From Xiphydria camelus (taxonomy: Eukaryota > Arthropoda > Insecta > Hymenoptera > Xiphydriidae), in assembly GCA_963678675.1 (NCBI GenBank), contig OY783198.1:15462085-15526084 (forward strand): a stretch of 64,000 nt of DNA, in the 5' to 3' direction. Positions 21,901 to 32,419 of this stretch are shown here, in pieces. Made by a program: the position numbers and the translations under genes. How positions within the stretch are numbered: the first letter of the stretch is position 1; each line of letters starts with the position of its first letter. The notes below the pieces were generated by a model. The model searched no databases. It was given only the letters and a program-made list of their open reading frames with translations, and was not told the origin of the DNA.

Positions 21901-24900
21901 AGCTCGGCCATTCTAAAGTAACGGAGGTGACACTTTGACGCTCAAAATCGTGAAAAAAGTATAATTGAAATTATTATTTTTGCACGCGATCAAGTTGCTT
22001 ATTTCGATTTTGAGCTGATAAAAGAAATTATGATGATTTCTTTGGGGAAAATATGAATCATGCACAAATGCATTTTTCAAACATGGTAACGGAGGTGACG
22101 CGCACGATACTAAATTCTCGACTTGCTTTTGTAATTTTGAGATTTCTGTGATTTCAGCAACGATTTCGAGCTACTTTTTTTTTAGCATTTCTTGTTGACA
22201 TGCAGAATAAATTGACATTCTCATGATGGCTAACTAATTCTTCATTTTCATTCAAAAAATTGTTGTTTATAGTAACGGAGGTGACAAGGAAAGTAACGGA
22301 GATGACACGTGCGATTGATTTTTACATTATTTGTATTTGAGATCGTTATAATGGATAGATAATGATGCTTTTAAACAGTATTAAACTTGATAATAATATT
22401 ATTACGTAAACCAAAAATATGAAGGAGATAAATAACATTTTTTTTTGGAGAAAAATTAAAAAATATAAGATTGACTATTTTTATCCGTTCACTTCTTCGA
22501 TAGCAATATCAAATTCATAAAAAGTGCGTCTGCTATGCGTTTTCTTTATAGGCAACGGCAAAATTTTTTGAATTTGTTCAAAATGGATGTTTTTCGTGTT
22601 CTTACTATCTAATCTAAAAGTTGTCTTCGCCGCATTGCACGCTTTCATCATTACAATAAGAACTTTTCCATGCTCAGGTGAAACAGATTCTTGACAGACG
22701 GCTACATATCTCTGAATCTTACCTCTTTTGCTCTGAATTTCAACAAGAACATGTATATTTGGACCAACATTTGATTTTGCCAAAACAAGTTCTGACATAT
22801 TTGGCTCAGAATCAGATTGCATATGTTCTTGCTCGTACAATCCATATTCAAAAACTTTTATCTTATAAAATTCAGATTCTGCCGTTTCCGCAGCAAGAAT
22901 ATGATATTTATCGAATCTTCTAAAAGAATGAAACGAAGTGAGACCGATTTTTCTATGCTTCGCAGTCACAGACTTTACTTCTGAAACCTTTTCCCATCTC
23001 ATATTTAGAAAATTTTCATTCTCTTTAACATCATTTTCTGGCACGAAGAAAACAGTGACTTTCTTGCAGTATTTCTTAGCATTTTCGTAATACTCTACAG
23101 CAGAATTGATATTTAAATGTTCAGATTTTACCTTAGTCCAAATAAGATTTTTCAGAGCAGCACCAACGCCATCGACAGCTCCTTTGCCATGGGAAGCAGC
23201 GAACGTATTCCATTCAATGGAAGACAAATCGAGATCATCTTGTAAATAACACAAATTTGAGATGGTATATTTACTTCTAAATTGACTTGCTGCATTGTCC
23301 GAAAAAAGAATCAGGCGATTCATATTTGGCATGAAGTGCTTAATGTGTGTCGCAATAACTTTTAGGAATGTCCAGACCGAATTTTTTGAGTGACTTAAAT
23401 CGTCACTGATGATAGCGACAGAGTCAACTTTATCATTATTCCATATGCAACAAGTAAATATCGTGACTTGACGCTGCTTCCAATGAGCACTCTGAATTTG
23501 ATTCTGAGCTGTCAAAGTTGCATTTTCAGAAAAGTCAACCTGGACTACTGCTACTTCAAAATTTTTTTCATTTTTACACGTCTCAAAATATCGGGATTGA
23601 ATTCTTTTCACAAAACAATGTTTTTTAAAGCCAGGAAGATCGACATTCAATTCTGAAACAACATCTTGAACCGTACGTTTTTCCTCTGCAATTTGAAAAA
23701 ATCCATCAACAATTTTCCATTTCTTTGTCGTGACATGCATCTGGAGATCTACATTCTTTGGCAACAAAATTTTCACGTCGTATTTGCAATTCGGGCAATC
23801 GTTGAACATACAATTTTCGAGTGTTTCGTCGCAGCACATGGAGGTCAGTAATTCTTTGTATGAAAATGGAAATTCTTCGCAACAAGTGTGAACTGATTCG
23901 ACAGCAAACGAAAAATTACAATGACATTTACATACACAAACATTATGTGGTGTTTGAGTTGCGGGAAGAACGCATTTAGGCCGAAATGAATAGAAATACG
24001 CTAAGGAAACTTTCACATCAGGATTCTCCTTTATAAACTCATAATACGCGTCGCTGATATTCATTAGCATATGACGTACTGGAATGCGTTCTCGCTTTCC
24101 GGTTTCGTTATTTTTTATCGATTTGACATCACGCTTTCCTGGAGCTTGACGACTTACATTATCGTTATAAAAAAGTTTTTCAACCAGAGCTCTTGTTTCA
24201 TTTTCCTTCGGAAGGCCAGGATTGGAGAGATTCTTGAATTTAAACCAGGTTTCTGGATCGCTTGTCCTTTTTATCAATTTATTTACTACGGCTTTTCGTT
24301 TACTTGGGCTTCTTGGAAGTACAGCAGTGACCTTACTAATAGCTTTTCCAAAACTTTGAGGGCATTTGTACGAACCCCTTTTTCTAGTAGGACTTTGGAA
24401 TAAGGCTATATTAGCCATTTTCTTTAATTGTCGAGATTTATGTTGCTTTTTATTATTATATCTTCTTAGATCTAACAGATCCGCTTCAGTCATAGTTGCT
24501 TTTTTTTTGTAGTAAGCTACTTTTTTTTCGTTCTCTTTCTTTTTTTTTATACTCCTCCCATTTGTCAGCATCCTGTTTTTGTTTCTTCCGAGATTTGGCC
24601 ATCAATTCTCTTTTGGAAGTTGGAGGCATGATCTGTCAAAACAGGACGAGTTTAAAATATTTTTTGAATTTGGTTGGAATGGTTATTCAAACTTTAGTCA
24701 TTTGTGGGTAACGGAGGTGACGTTGAAACAACAAAAGGTTCTTAACGTCGTAACATTTCAATAAACTCACCGTTCTAGATGAAATTCAGGTCACTCAAAG
24801 AACAAAACAACTTATTTAGTTATCTAACCTCAAAAAAGTCATAAGCGCATATAATCGGCTCGAAACAGGGCTCACAATGATGGCACGACAATGCGCTGCC

Positions 24901-25085
24901 GTCGGCGTTTTTGCCGGTACTGCAGATTGCACTTGAAAAAAAGCGGTAAACTGAAATTTTCGAATCAATTTCCGTGTTTTCTTTATTATGAAGCATCTCT
25001 TGAATCATATTAGATGTTAGATTGCCTATTTACATTATCTGAAAATCTGAATGATTGGTTTCACTTTTTTTAGAATGGCCGAGCT
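21901..25085 (-). mobile_element. DNA transposon with DDE-like protein, superfamily unassigned
   Basis: Inverted termini AGCTCGGCCATTCTAAA (21901-21917) and TTTAGAATGGCCGAGCT (25069-25085) enclose one long minus-strand gene. The outermost AGCT is palindromic, so it may be a 4-bp target duplication rather than part of the termini. Subterminal copies of TAACGGAGGTGAC occur at about 21921, 22086, 22272 and 24709, with one variant at 22292. These are likely transposase-binding sites. Length is 3.2 kb. A second DDE-like single-gene transposon lies at 41698-44518. Confidence 0.75.
22481..24629 (-). CDS. Transposase-like DDE/RNase H-fold protein (frameshifted near the N-terminus)
   Basis: A 696-codon frame starts at 24571, but homology-like sequence begins earlier: from ATG at 24629 (MPPTSKRELMAKSRKKQ) the reading is basic and coiled (KWEEYKKK), then slips one base in the A9 run at 24540-24548 into the long frame. 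Numbering from 24571: a Cys/His cluster at ~200-262 (VCVCKCHC, CCEEFPFS, 'CPNCKY'), VDFSENA with Asp346, LFSDNAASQFRSK with Asp425, and the signature SHGKGAVDGVG at 460-470. Spaced acidic residues after strands fit a DDE/RNase H-like nuclease. Proteins with the HGKGA(C/V)DG signature are repeated in insects and cnidarians. The reaction is inferred, and the frameshift could be a sequencing error. Confidence 0.7.
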
Positions 25086-25398
25086 GCGTTTACTTAAATA
25101 TCATTTATAATGGCCGTGCATCTGCCCCCTATACGAGTATGTACAATACGTGAATACTTTTTGATATCATTTTCTTCCTTGCTACATTTTTTATGGCAAT
25201 CTATAGATGACATCTATATACTCGATTACGACATATGTACAGCTGGAATACGACGATATACAATGAATGCTATTACATACAAATCATGTAGTCTTAAAGA
25301 AGTAATTACTGGAAAAAATTATGATGTAATGGCAACCATGTCGCGGGGCTAAGCGATTGGCAGTTGCATTAATTGATTTGCAGTACGTATAATTATAT
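25086..25398. other. No gene seen
   Basis: A short spacer between two transposons. The 80-aa ORF at 25110-25352 has no recognisable features. Confidence 0.4.
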
Positions 25399-26271
25399 GA
25401 TTTTTCCTCACTCATGCCCATTTCGAGGCCTTTTCCGGTTTACTTTTAGACTGTAAGATGGCGTTTTTCCCGCGTGACACCGACTGAGAGTCCGTAGACT
25501 ATTAAAAACACTTTAATCGGACTGACGCGAATACTTAGTCGAAGTGGGTCCTTTTTTCAAATTGACGAACGGAACGTGAAATGGGCAGAGTATAGCTATC
25601 TCACTTCGTCAGCTGACACTGTTGCACTCTGATTGGCGTGATTGCTTAGTCCGAAGTGGGTCTTTTCAAATTGACGATCGCCACGTGAAATTAAACGTAT
25701 CGAATCGATTCATGCGAGTTGACTGAAGGACGCAGGAGAGTATACCAAACCTATAGGTGTAAAATCAAAATATGGAGAGAAAAAACGTCATTATCCCGAA
25801 CAGCGATAAAGAAGGCGACAAATTTCAAAATATCGTGAAACAAGAGCTCAATTGTACTTCGACATCGAGTGTAGAAATAAATTTACATTCGTTGAGTTAT
25901 CAAGAGAATGTAGAAAGTGATGATAACCTCGCTGACGACGACAACAACATCCCGCAGGATGTCCTCAATGAAGCTCGTGAGGCTGAGTTTATAAAATTGC
26001 TGTAGATTTTGGCTATTTTTTCAATCGGGGGGCTCCGCCCCCCCCCCCCCTTAATCCTCTTCCAACCACTCTCCGTAAATGGGCATTCGTGAGGAAAAAT
26101 AGTATATGTCATTCGGCTTTACTCTTCGGATTTTTCAGACTATGTTCATGTCGTAGAATGAGGTATGGTCGAGGAACGTCGTAGGCGAGGCCCATCCCCC
26201 TACCATTCCTCGTGCTACGACTTGAACACATTCTGAAAAAGTCTCGGATTACGGCCTTATGACATAAGATA
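25399..26271 (+). mobile_element. Non-autonomous DNA element, copy A
   Basis: Begins TTTTTCCTCACTCATGCCCA and has the matching inverse (TGGGCATTCGTGAGGAAAAA) at about 26078-26097, followed by a short tail ending 'GACATAAGATACT' that is also present in copy B (28925-29375). It contains the start of an ORF, MERKNVIIPNSDKEGD (25772-26005), which breaks off in a poly-C stretch. A hairpin 'GTCGTAGAATGAGG' against 'CCATTCCTCGTGCTACGAC' is inserted near 26140-26240 and absent from copy B. The parent superfamily is unknown. Confidence 0.6.
25772..26005 (+). pseudogene. N-terminal remnant of a transposon ORF
   Basis: Seventy-seven codons starting MERKNVIIPNSDKEGD, acidic and rich in Asn, with no recognisable domain. 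Copy B at 29264 starts the same way (MDRKSVIIPNSDEEGDE) and then is cut by an internal deletion. The shared start suggests a real N-terminus of the autonomous parent's protein, but its function cannot be told. Confidence 0.4.
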
Positions 26272-27046
26272 CTATTAATAGAGTCTATTTTATCAATGCC
26301 TTCGACTCAACTGCACGACTGGGTCGCAGTCCAAGGAACACATTTACTTCAGTCATACAAGTGAGATTCGAGTCAAATTTACTCGTTTCACGTTATTTAT
26401 TGTGATAATTGAATCAATTAATTGATCGTGATATTTTTAGAGATCAAGAAAGTCTACGAAGTCTGAAATTGCCAACGAATTTTCTGGATTATACAGTGTC
26501 CTAGATTCATCGGACGTTCTGTTAATGATGAATTCCTTTTGAAAATCTAAGAATATATTCCTAATGAAAAAATGTCAAAGGATCAATATTGTTTAAATGA
26601 GAAGCTCTCTTCAAGTTGATCAATCGTAATTCGAGTCTAGCGAATTCCGAGGGCTAACGCATATCGAGCGAAGGTATCTTAGGTGTCTGGCCTGGTATAA
26701 GTGAAAATGTTTTGAGTTGTGATCGTTTAGACCTTCAGAATCGACGTCCATCAGACCAGGCTCCTAAGATATTATTTCACGTCCTCAATATGCATCGGTC
26801 CTGGGAATGTACTAAACTCGAATTATGATTGGTCAAATTAAACAGCTTTCCGTTTAAACAATGTCGATCCCTCGAAAATTTTAATTAAAAATATAGTCTT
26901 AGATTTTCATAATGAATATTCATCACATTAACGAGACATTCGATAAAATTGGAATACCGCGTATAGTCTGGAAAAAGTCAAGTACAGTACAGCCTACAGA
27001 CAACGGACTTCCAGATAATGAATCAGTCAGTTTGCGATTTCGTATA
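26272..27046. other. Non-coding, with a weak hairpin
   Basis: No ORF is supported. 'GTATCTTAGGTGTCTGGCCTGG' near 26670 and 'CCAGGCTCCTAAGATA' near 26757 form an imperfect inverted pair, perhaps a decayed MITE. Other inverted motifs (GACTCAACTG, CGAGTCAAAT) are too short to call. Confidence 0.35.
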
Positions 27047-27131
27047 TATTAGGTCTTTAAGTATGAAACGTTCGATTTGAGACCGAAAGTTTGGTCTATT
27101 ATCGGACGTTTCATACTTAATGACCTAATAT
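27047..27131. mobile_element. Tiny hairpin MITE, ~85 bp
   Basis: TATTAGGTCTTTAAGTATGA pairs with TCATACTTAATGACCTAATA around a ~30-base loop. TA borders and a TTAGGT-type end resemble mariner termini, so it is probably a minimal mariner-derived MITE. A pre-miRNA-like transcript cannot be excluded. Confidence 0.55.
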
Positions 27132-27679
27132 TTAAATGTCTTACTTTGATAAAATATGAGTCAAAGAAACTGAGAATTCTACAGTAGCTATTTTTCCATG
27201 TTTATAATAATGGAAGCTGGAAAGAAAACGTCTTCATTATTGACTCTCATGCAAGTTGAATGATGGTTGTGTTTTATAAGCAAAATATATGATGCAACAT
27301 TTTATACAATTATTACATATTATGTATGATAGTATATGATACAATTTTTTTTCTAAATATCAGCGCATGTTCTTAATAAAATTTGTAACATGATATGTGT
27401 AATAAGGCAAGGATTCTCACATACATTTCCGAGGCACTCACAGGGGCACTAATTAGAGAGCACTCACACGGGCACGCTGATCTACGGCTATTTCACTGAA
27501 TTGGTAGCTTCTGTAATCTATAGCTAGTGACATCTTCACACCGACGCAACACATAAGTGTGACGCTCAGCTGTAGAAAGAGAAAGTGGGGGATCCTGATG
27601 TCCTCAATTTTTTGTACTTCAACTCCGACACTTTCTTCCCTTCTTTCTTTCTGTAGGTTAAATCTGTAGGTAAATTGAA

Positions 27680-27683
<4 letters not shown>

Positions 27684-27721
<38 letters not shown>

Positions 27722-27732
27722 TCTCTCTCTCT
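27684..27732. repeat. (CT)n microsatellite
   Basis: About 24 CT dinucleotides with a single interruption (CCCT). The sequence from here to 28100 shows no gene. Confidence 0.9.
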
Positions 27733-28401
27733 TTGTATTACGATCATTCTTAAACGCGTTTGCCGATCTTAATATATGTTCATTGATCCTCAGCGCATCG
27801 TAAGTTTGTTGAGGGACACGATCGGAAGGGTGGAAAAGGGATTACTCATCCGTAACTGTGGACAGAGATAGTATACGAAATAACACCTTTTTCTGACTTT
27901 AAACTGCGAACACTGCGAAAACGATGCTAAATTGCCTAAAATTTTTCATATACAATTTCATACAAAATTACATTCCCTACAAAAAAGTCTAGAAGAGCCT
28001 ATATTAGATATAATATTATAATAGTTTAGTCGCAGCGAGCGCTCATATTTATCGCTCGGAAATTCTACGCTTACACGTATCCAGTGCGTCGTACGACTAT
28101 TAGTCCAGTCATATCGTACATCCAACCTTGCAATAATTAGGGTAAACCTAATTTTTTACAAGTTACTAGGATCTACCTGGGTTGTATAAATCCAGATTTG
28201 CAACCCTGAAAAAGTTGTGCCACCTGAGATATAGCCAAAAAACCGCGATATTTTTGGACTTTTTCCAATTCTTTGCCAAAAAGACACTAAAGTTAACTTC
28301 CGACGAAAAAAGTCACTCGTACCTTTTCTAAAGTATATAAAATCTGCTACAATTTAAGCTCTAGCGGAGCTCGGTAGTTCTCGTAGTTGATGAAATACAG
28401 C

Positions 28402-28858
28402 TTTGCAAAGATGACACTGACAAGATGAAATTAAGAACAATTTTTTAGTTTCATTGTAATATATAGACCCGTGAATATGGCCAAAATCGCCCGTTATCGT
28501 ATATTTAACCTCAAGTATCTTGAAATCTTGACCAACGTCGCAAATTTAAGAGTCAAATTCGTTTTTAGCGCACATAAATCTATAAGAATTACCTGGTCTG
28601 GTTCGAGTAACAAAATCACTGTTGTCAAATGTAATAATTATTTCCCTCCTGCCCGATCCCGCTCCCCTTGCCTTAGGCCTCTATCGATATCTCACTATGA
28701 CTTTTTTGGTTTTTGGCCATTTTTTAAATGGAAGGTAATTAAATTTTCTAAAATTTTATTTCTCGATGTTTTTATATAGGATTAGTACTTTTGAAAATAG
28801 TTCACTTGAAAGTAGAGCGAAAGCTAAAGTTTGCCCGTTTTAGAAAAAAATGGTCATC
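28402..28858. mobile_element. MITE inserted in the left arm of copy 2
   Basis: The ends CTTTGCAAAGATGAC and GTCATCTTTGCAA are inverted. The right arm of the host element reads straight through the equivalent place ('TCATCTCATCAATTACGAG' region), which shows this is an insertion. The interior shares ~150 bp with the Helitron-linked segment at 9485-9660, in the opposite orientation. Confidence 0.55.
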
Positions 28859-28924
28859 TTTGCAATGCTAGGCCAGTCGACAAGTGCATTAATAGCAGGA
28901 GCAATTCCGGACAAGCTGGAAATA

Positions 28925-29375
28925 ATTTTTTCCTCACTCATGCCCATTTCGAGGCCTTTTCCAGTCTACTTTTAGACCGTAAGATAGCGTTTTTCCCGCG
29001 TGACACCGACTAGGAGTCCGTAGAGTATTAAAATCACTGACGCGAATACTTAGTCGCAGTAACGGAACGTGAAATGAGCAGAGTATAGCTATCTCACTTC
29101 GTCAGCTGACACTGTTGCACTCTGATTGGCGCGATTGCTTAATCCGAAGTGGGTCTTTTTCAAATTGACGATCGCAACGTGAAAACCATATCGAATCGAT
29201 TCATTGGAATCGACTGACGGACGCACGAGAGTATACCGAACCTATAAGTGTAAAATCAAAATATGGATAGAAAAAGCGTCATTATCCCGAATAGCGATGA
29301 AGAAGGCGACGAAATGGGCATTCGTGAGGAAAAATAGTATGTCATTCGGATTACCGCCTTATGACATAAGATACT
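28925..29375 (+). mobile_element. Non-autonomous DNA element, copy B
   Basis: Same family as 25399-26271, with an internal deletion: it starts TTTCCTCACTCATGCCC and ends 'CATAAGATACT'. ATAATTT lies on both sides (about 28921-28927 and 29376-29382), and the opposite arm of the host transposon has an uninterrupted ATAATTTT there, so a ~7-8-bp target duplication is likely. It retains the start codon region MDRKSVIIPNSD at 29264. Confidence 0.6.
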
Positions 29376-30078
29376 ATAATTTGTTTGATTTGGTGTTAGA
29401 AAGCACGTATTAAATTTAACCCCCCTTAAAAAAGCCCGGATTTGGCCGCCATCTTAAGAAAAGGGGCTAAAAAATATTGTTTCTTTCTTATTTATCAATA
29501 ACTCGATTTCTATAAACTTTAGAGCAAAATATGTAGTTACCAAAATTAAAGCAAATTAGATTATCTATAAAAAATGTATGTGTTTTTCCGTGCGACTACC
29601 TGGTTCGAAATTATATGGGCATCAAAACTAAATATATTATACGTATTTATTATTTTCTTTATTCTATATAGGCATATTTAAAAACAAGCAATTGCTATTA
29701 TGCTTTCATGATTATATTTATATTTGTTTTCTGTCGGCCAACCCTACTCCTGTTGTATACGGAATGTTGAACTCAAGGCCATTAACCCTGTAAGCACCTA
29801 GACAAGGAATGTCAGGTGTAAGCATCTAGACAAGGAAAGTCGGGCTTTCCCGATCGAGCCTCCCGTTGGGGTGTTACAAAGGACGGTCTACCGCTTTTTC
29901 TCGGGCGTTTTTCAACGCCCGCAACATTTTATTTCTACACGCATTTAGTGGCTGCGATACTACATCCGCACTATACAGGCAGGGAAAAATGAAATTCGTT
30001 AAACTTTTAGAGAAAGAAAAACAATTACAGAAAGCTGTACAAATATTTAAAGACCGAAACGCATCCCCAACGGATATA

Positions 30079-30476
30079 CAGTATGTCCCGTGGATAACGC
30101 AAGTATTTGAATTTGCCTGATATTTGACTTCGGTAGTCCTTGGAACGGTGCTATAGTTAGAGTTGGCTTCAGAAGAGTGCGCTGCATTCTTATGAGCCGT
30201 GTTTCGAGAGCGAAAAGTGTAAAACGTTTGATTTCCCGGGAACTGTCAATTCGGGAGATCGAAGCGTCTAACCTCGAAGTTAACTGAATTTGTAAATAAT
30301 GGTAAATGTGTAGAAGTGATGAGAAATAATCATACAGGTTTCGCGCGGAAACACGGCTCGTAAGAACGCAGCGCACTCTTCTGAAGCCAACTCTAACTAC
30401 AGCACCGTTCCAAGCACTACCAAAGTCAAATGTGGGGGAAATTCAAATACTTGCGTTTTATCCACGGGACATACTG
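30079..30476. mobile_element. TA-flanked hairpin MITE, 398 bp, inside the gene
   Basis: The left end CAGTATGTCCCGTGGATAA and its near-exact inverse at the right end are each flanked by TA (30077-30078 and 30477-30478). An inner arm GTTAGAGTTGGCTTCAGAAG and the core GTCAATTCGGGAGATCGAAG are shared with the hairpins at 14493 and 15221. It cuts the Academ-like gene between 'SPTDI' and 'DKVGEQF'. Confidence 0.85.
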
Positions 30477-31017
30477 TAGACAAAGTTGGAGAACAATTTC
30501 TTCTTCACCTGTATGGATGAAAAAAATACGACTCATTAAATAAATACAGATACCAGTGTTTCGTACAATTTATTAGCAAAAGCTTACGAAACCTAGCATC
30601 ATTACCGCCAACCAAAGATGTAGTTCGCTTGCACTCCTTCCGTACTTACCATCAGGTACAGCTATGGTATTCAAGTGAAAAATGAGCTTTAGATTCGGGA
30701 TGGAAAAATGTAAAGAATGGGTTAACGCCCATTGCTACTTTACAAGACGCAGCTCCCCAAGAATTACTGAAACTTATTTCTTGTAAATACGCTAAATGTT
30801 GTAATATACCCAGGCAGCACACTAACGTCGAAATGACGTTTTTTGAAGGTCAGTTCTGACGTCAGATGACGAAAAATATGACGTCATTTTAACGTCGCAA
30901 AGACGGCTTAATTGCACATCCACACGACGTCAGATAAATCACGTAATAATGACGTTCTACCGTACGTTGTGATGACGAAAAAAATGACGGTTCTAAGAGG
31001 TTAGGTCTGACGTACAC

Positions 31018-31226
31018 CCGGCGTCTCGGATTATGTCGCTGGTAACTTTTTTTAAATGTTATTTTTAAACGTACTAACCAATGAACAATTAATTCTCATG
31101 CCCTCATTAGCTACGGTAGTGTCTACTCTAGTTAATAAAAGCATGAGAATTGATTAATCATTGGTTAGTACGTTTAAAAATAACATTTAAAAAAATCACC
31201 AGCGACAGAATCCGAGACGCCAAGTG
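31018..31226. mobile_element. Hairpin inside the GACGT-rich element
   Basis: The left arm GGCGTCTCGGATTATGTCGC and 'TTTTTAAACGTACTAACCA' is mirrored by the right arm 'TGGTTAGTACGTTTAAAAA' and GCGACAGAATCCGAGACGCC, around a loop near 31115. It is probably a MITE nested in the element. Confidence 0.7.
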
Positions 31227-31419
31227 TATATCTTTTCATCATGAGCGGTCACCCATCCAGCTAGAGTGTCCGCACTTTTCGCTGCTTAACTTCGTTGATC
31301 GGTCGGTGTCCTCGAGTCCTCATCTGCTGCACGCTCCTGTGGTTAAGAATATTATTACTATGTATTAGAATATTATTACTTACTTATTATTTATTATGTT
31401 CATATGAAGTTTGATGAAT

Positions 31420-31629
31420 AAATGTATATTACTTTTCAATAAGAAAGAGCTTGAAAAAATAAGATTTTATAATTGTATTATTCTTTTCTCAACATTTTTC
31501 TAAATTTATGATTGTATCTTTTGATAAATATGCTTGCATAGACACAAATTGATACTAATATAAATTTGCGCCTATACAAGAAATAAATAATAAATAAATA
31601 TAAATAAATAAATAAATAAATAATTATAT
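31420..31629. repeat. AT-rich stretch with (AAAT)n
   Basis: A/T-rich sequence with a degenerate AAAT/AATA microsatellite at about 31578-31622, directly before the LINE insertion site. No gene is seen. Confidence 0.7.
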
Positions 31630-32419
31630 GAATGTTTATTCATCCTTTTTTTTTTAAGGAGGGGGAATGCTTTTTACGCACGACCGGGTTGGCAAAACCG
31701 GGACAGTGTGGGACTCGAGACACCCCGCCGCAGTATATTTTGCCTGCGAGTGCAATGCGGGGGCCCCCTACCCACTAAACCTAAACCTCCGTCCTCACCG
31801 CCCAGATGATGATGAAGAGAGCTCCTGCTAACGACCAGCGAGGGTCTTGCTGCAGGAAACTCTCTCTGGGCATGAGCTCGTCGCTCTCCTCGTGACAAGT
31901 GCCCGCGACCTCGTACCACGCCATCTCCATGCATGACGTATCTCGTCTGGCTCACAAGAGCCGTCCTCAAGGCAAAATCGATTGACCACCAACCGACCCT
32001 TGGGACTTCCCACTTTCACCGGGGGAGGACCTAGTCAGCTCAGGAGCCCTGAGGGCTGCACTGCTCACGATTCGCGGGCTGACACGGTACCATTCCTCCA
32101 ATTACTCCAACTATGTGTTCTAACGAACACCCCTAGCGTACATGCCTGTCGCGCCTTGCGCCGGCCGGGAAACAGAAGCACTCCCAATGTGGAGTGGTGG
32201 GTCACCCCACAATATCTGCTCTCGGCGACACGACATTTCCACACACTCATGCACGGGCCGCTCCAAAGATGCCGGGAAGCTCGACCTGACATCTCGGATT
32301 GGCCCGGCCCATATGTATACACTTACTCACGCACACACCCATACCCACCCCACTCACACTCCCATTTACTCACCCATACACAACACGGCCTACTGCCTTA
32401 TCATGCACCAGGCTGGGCT

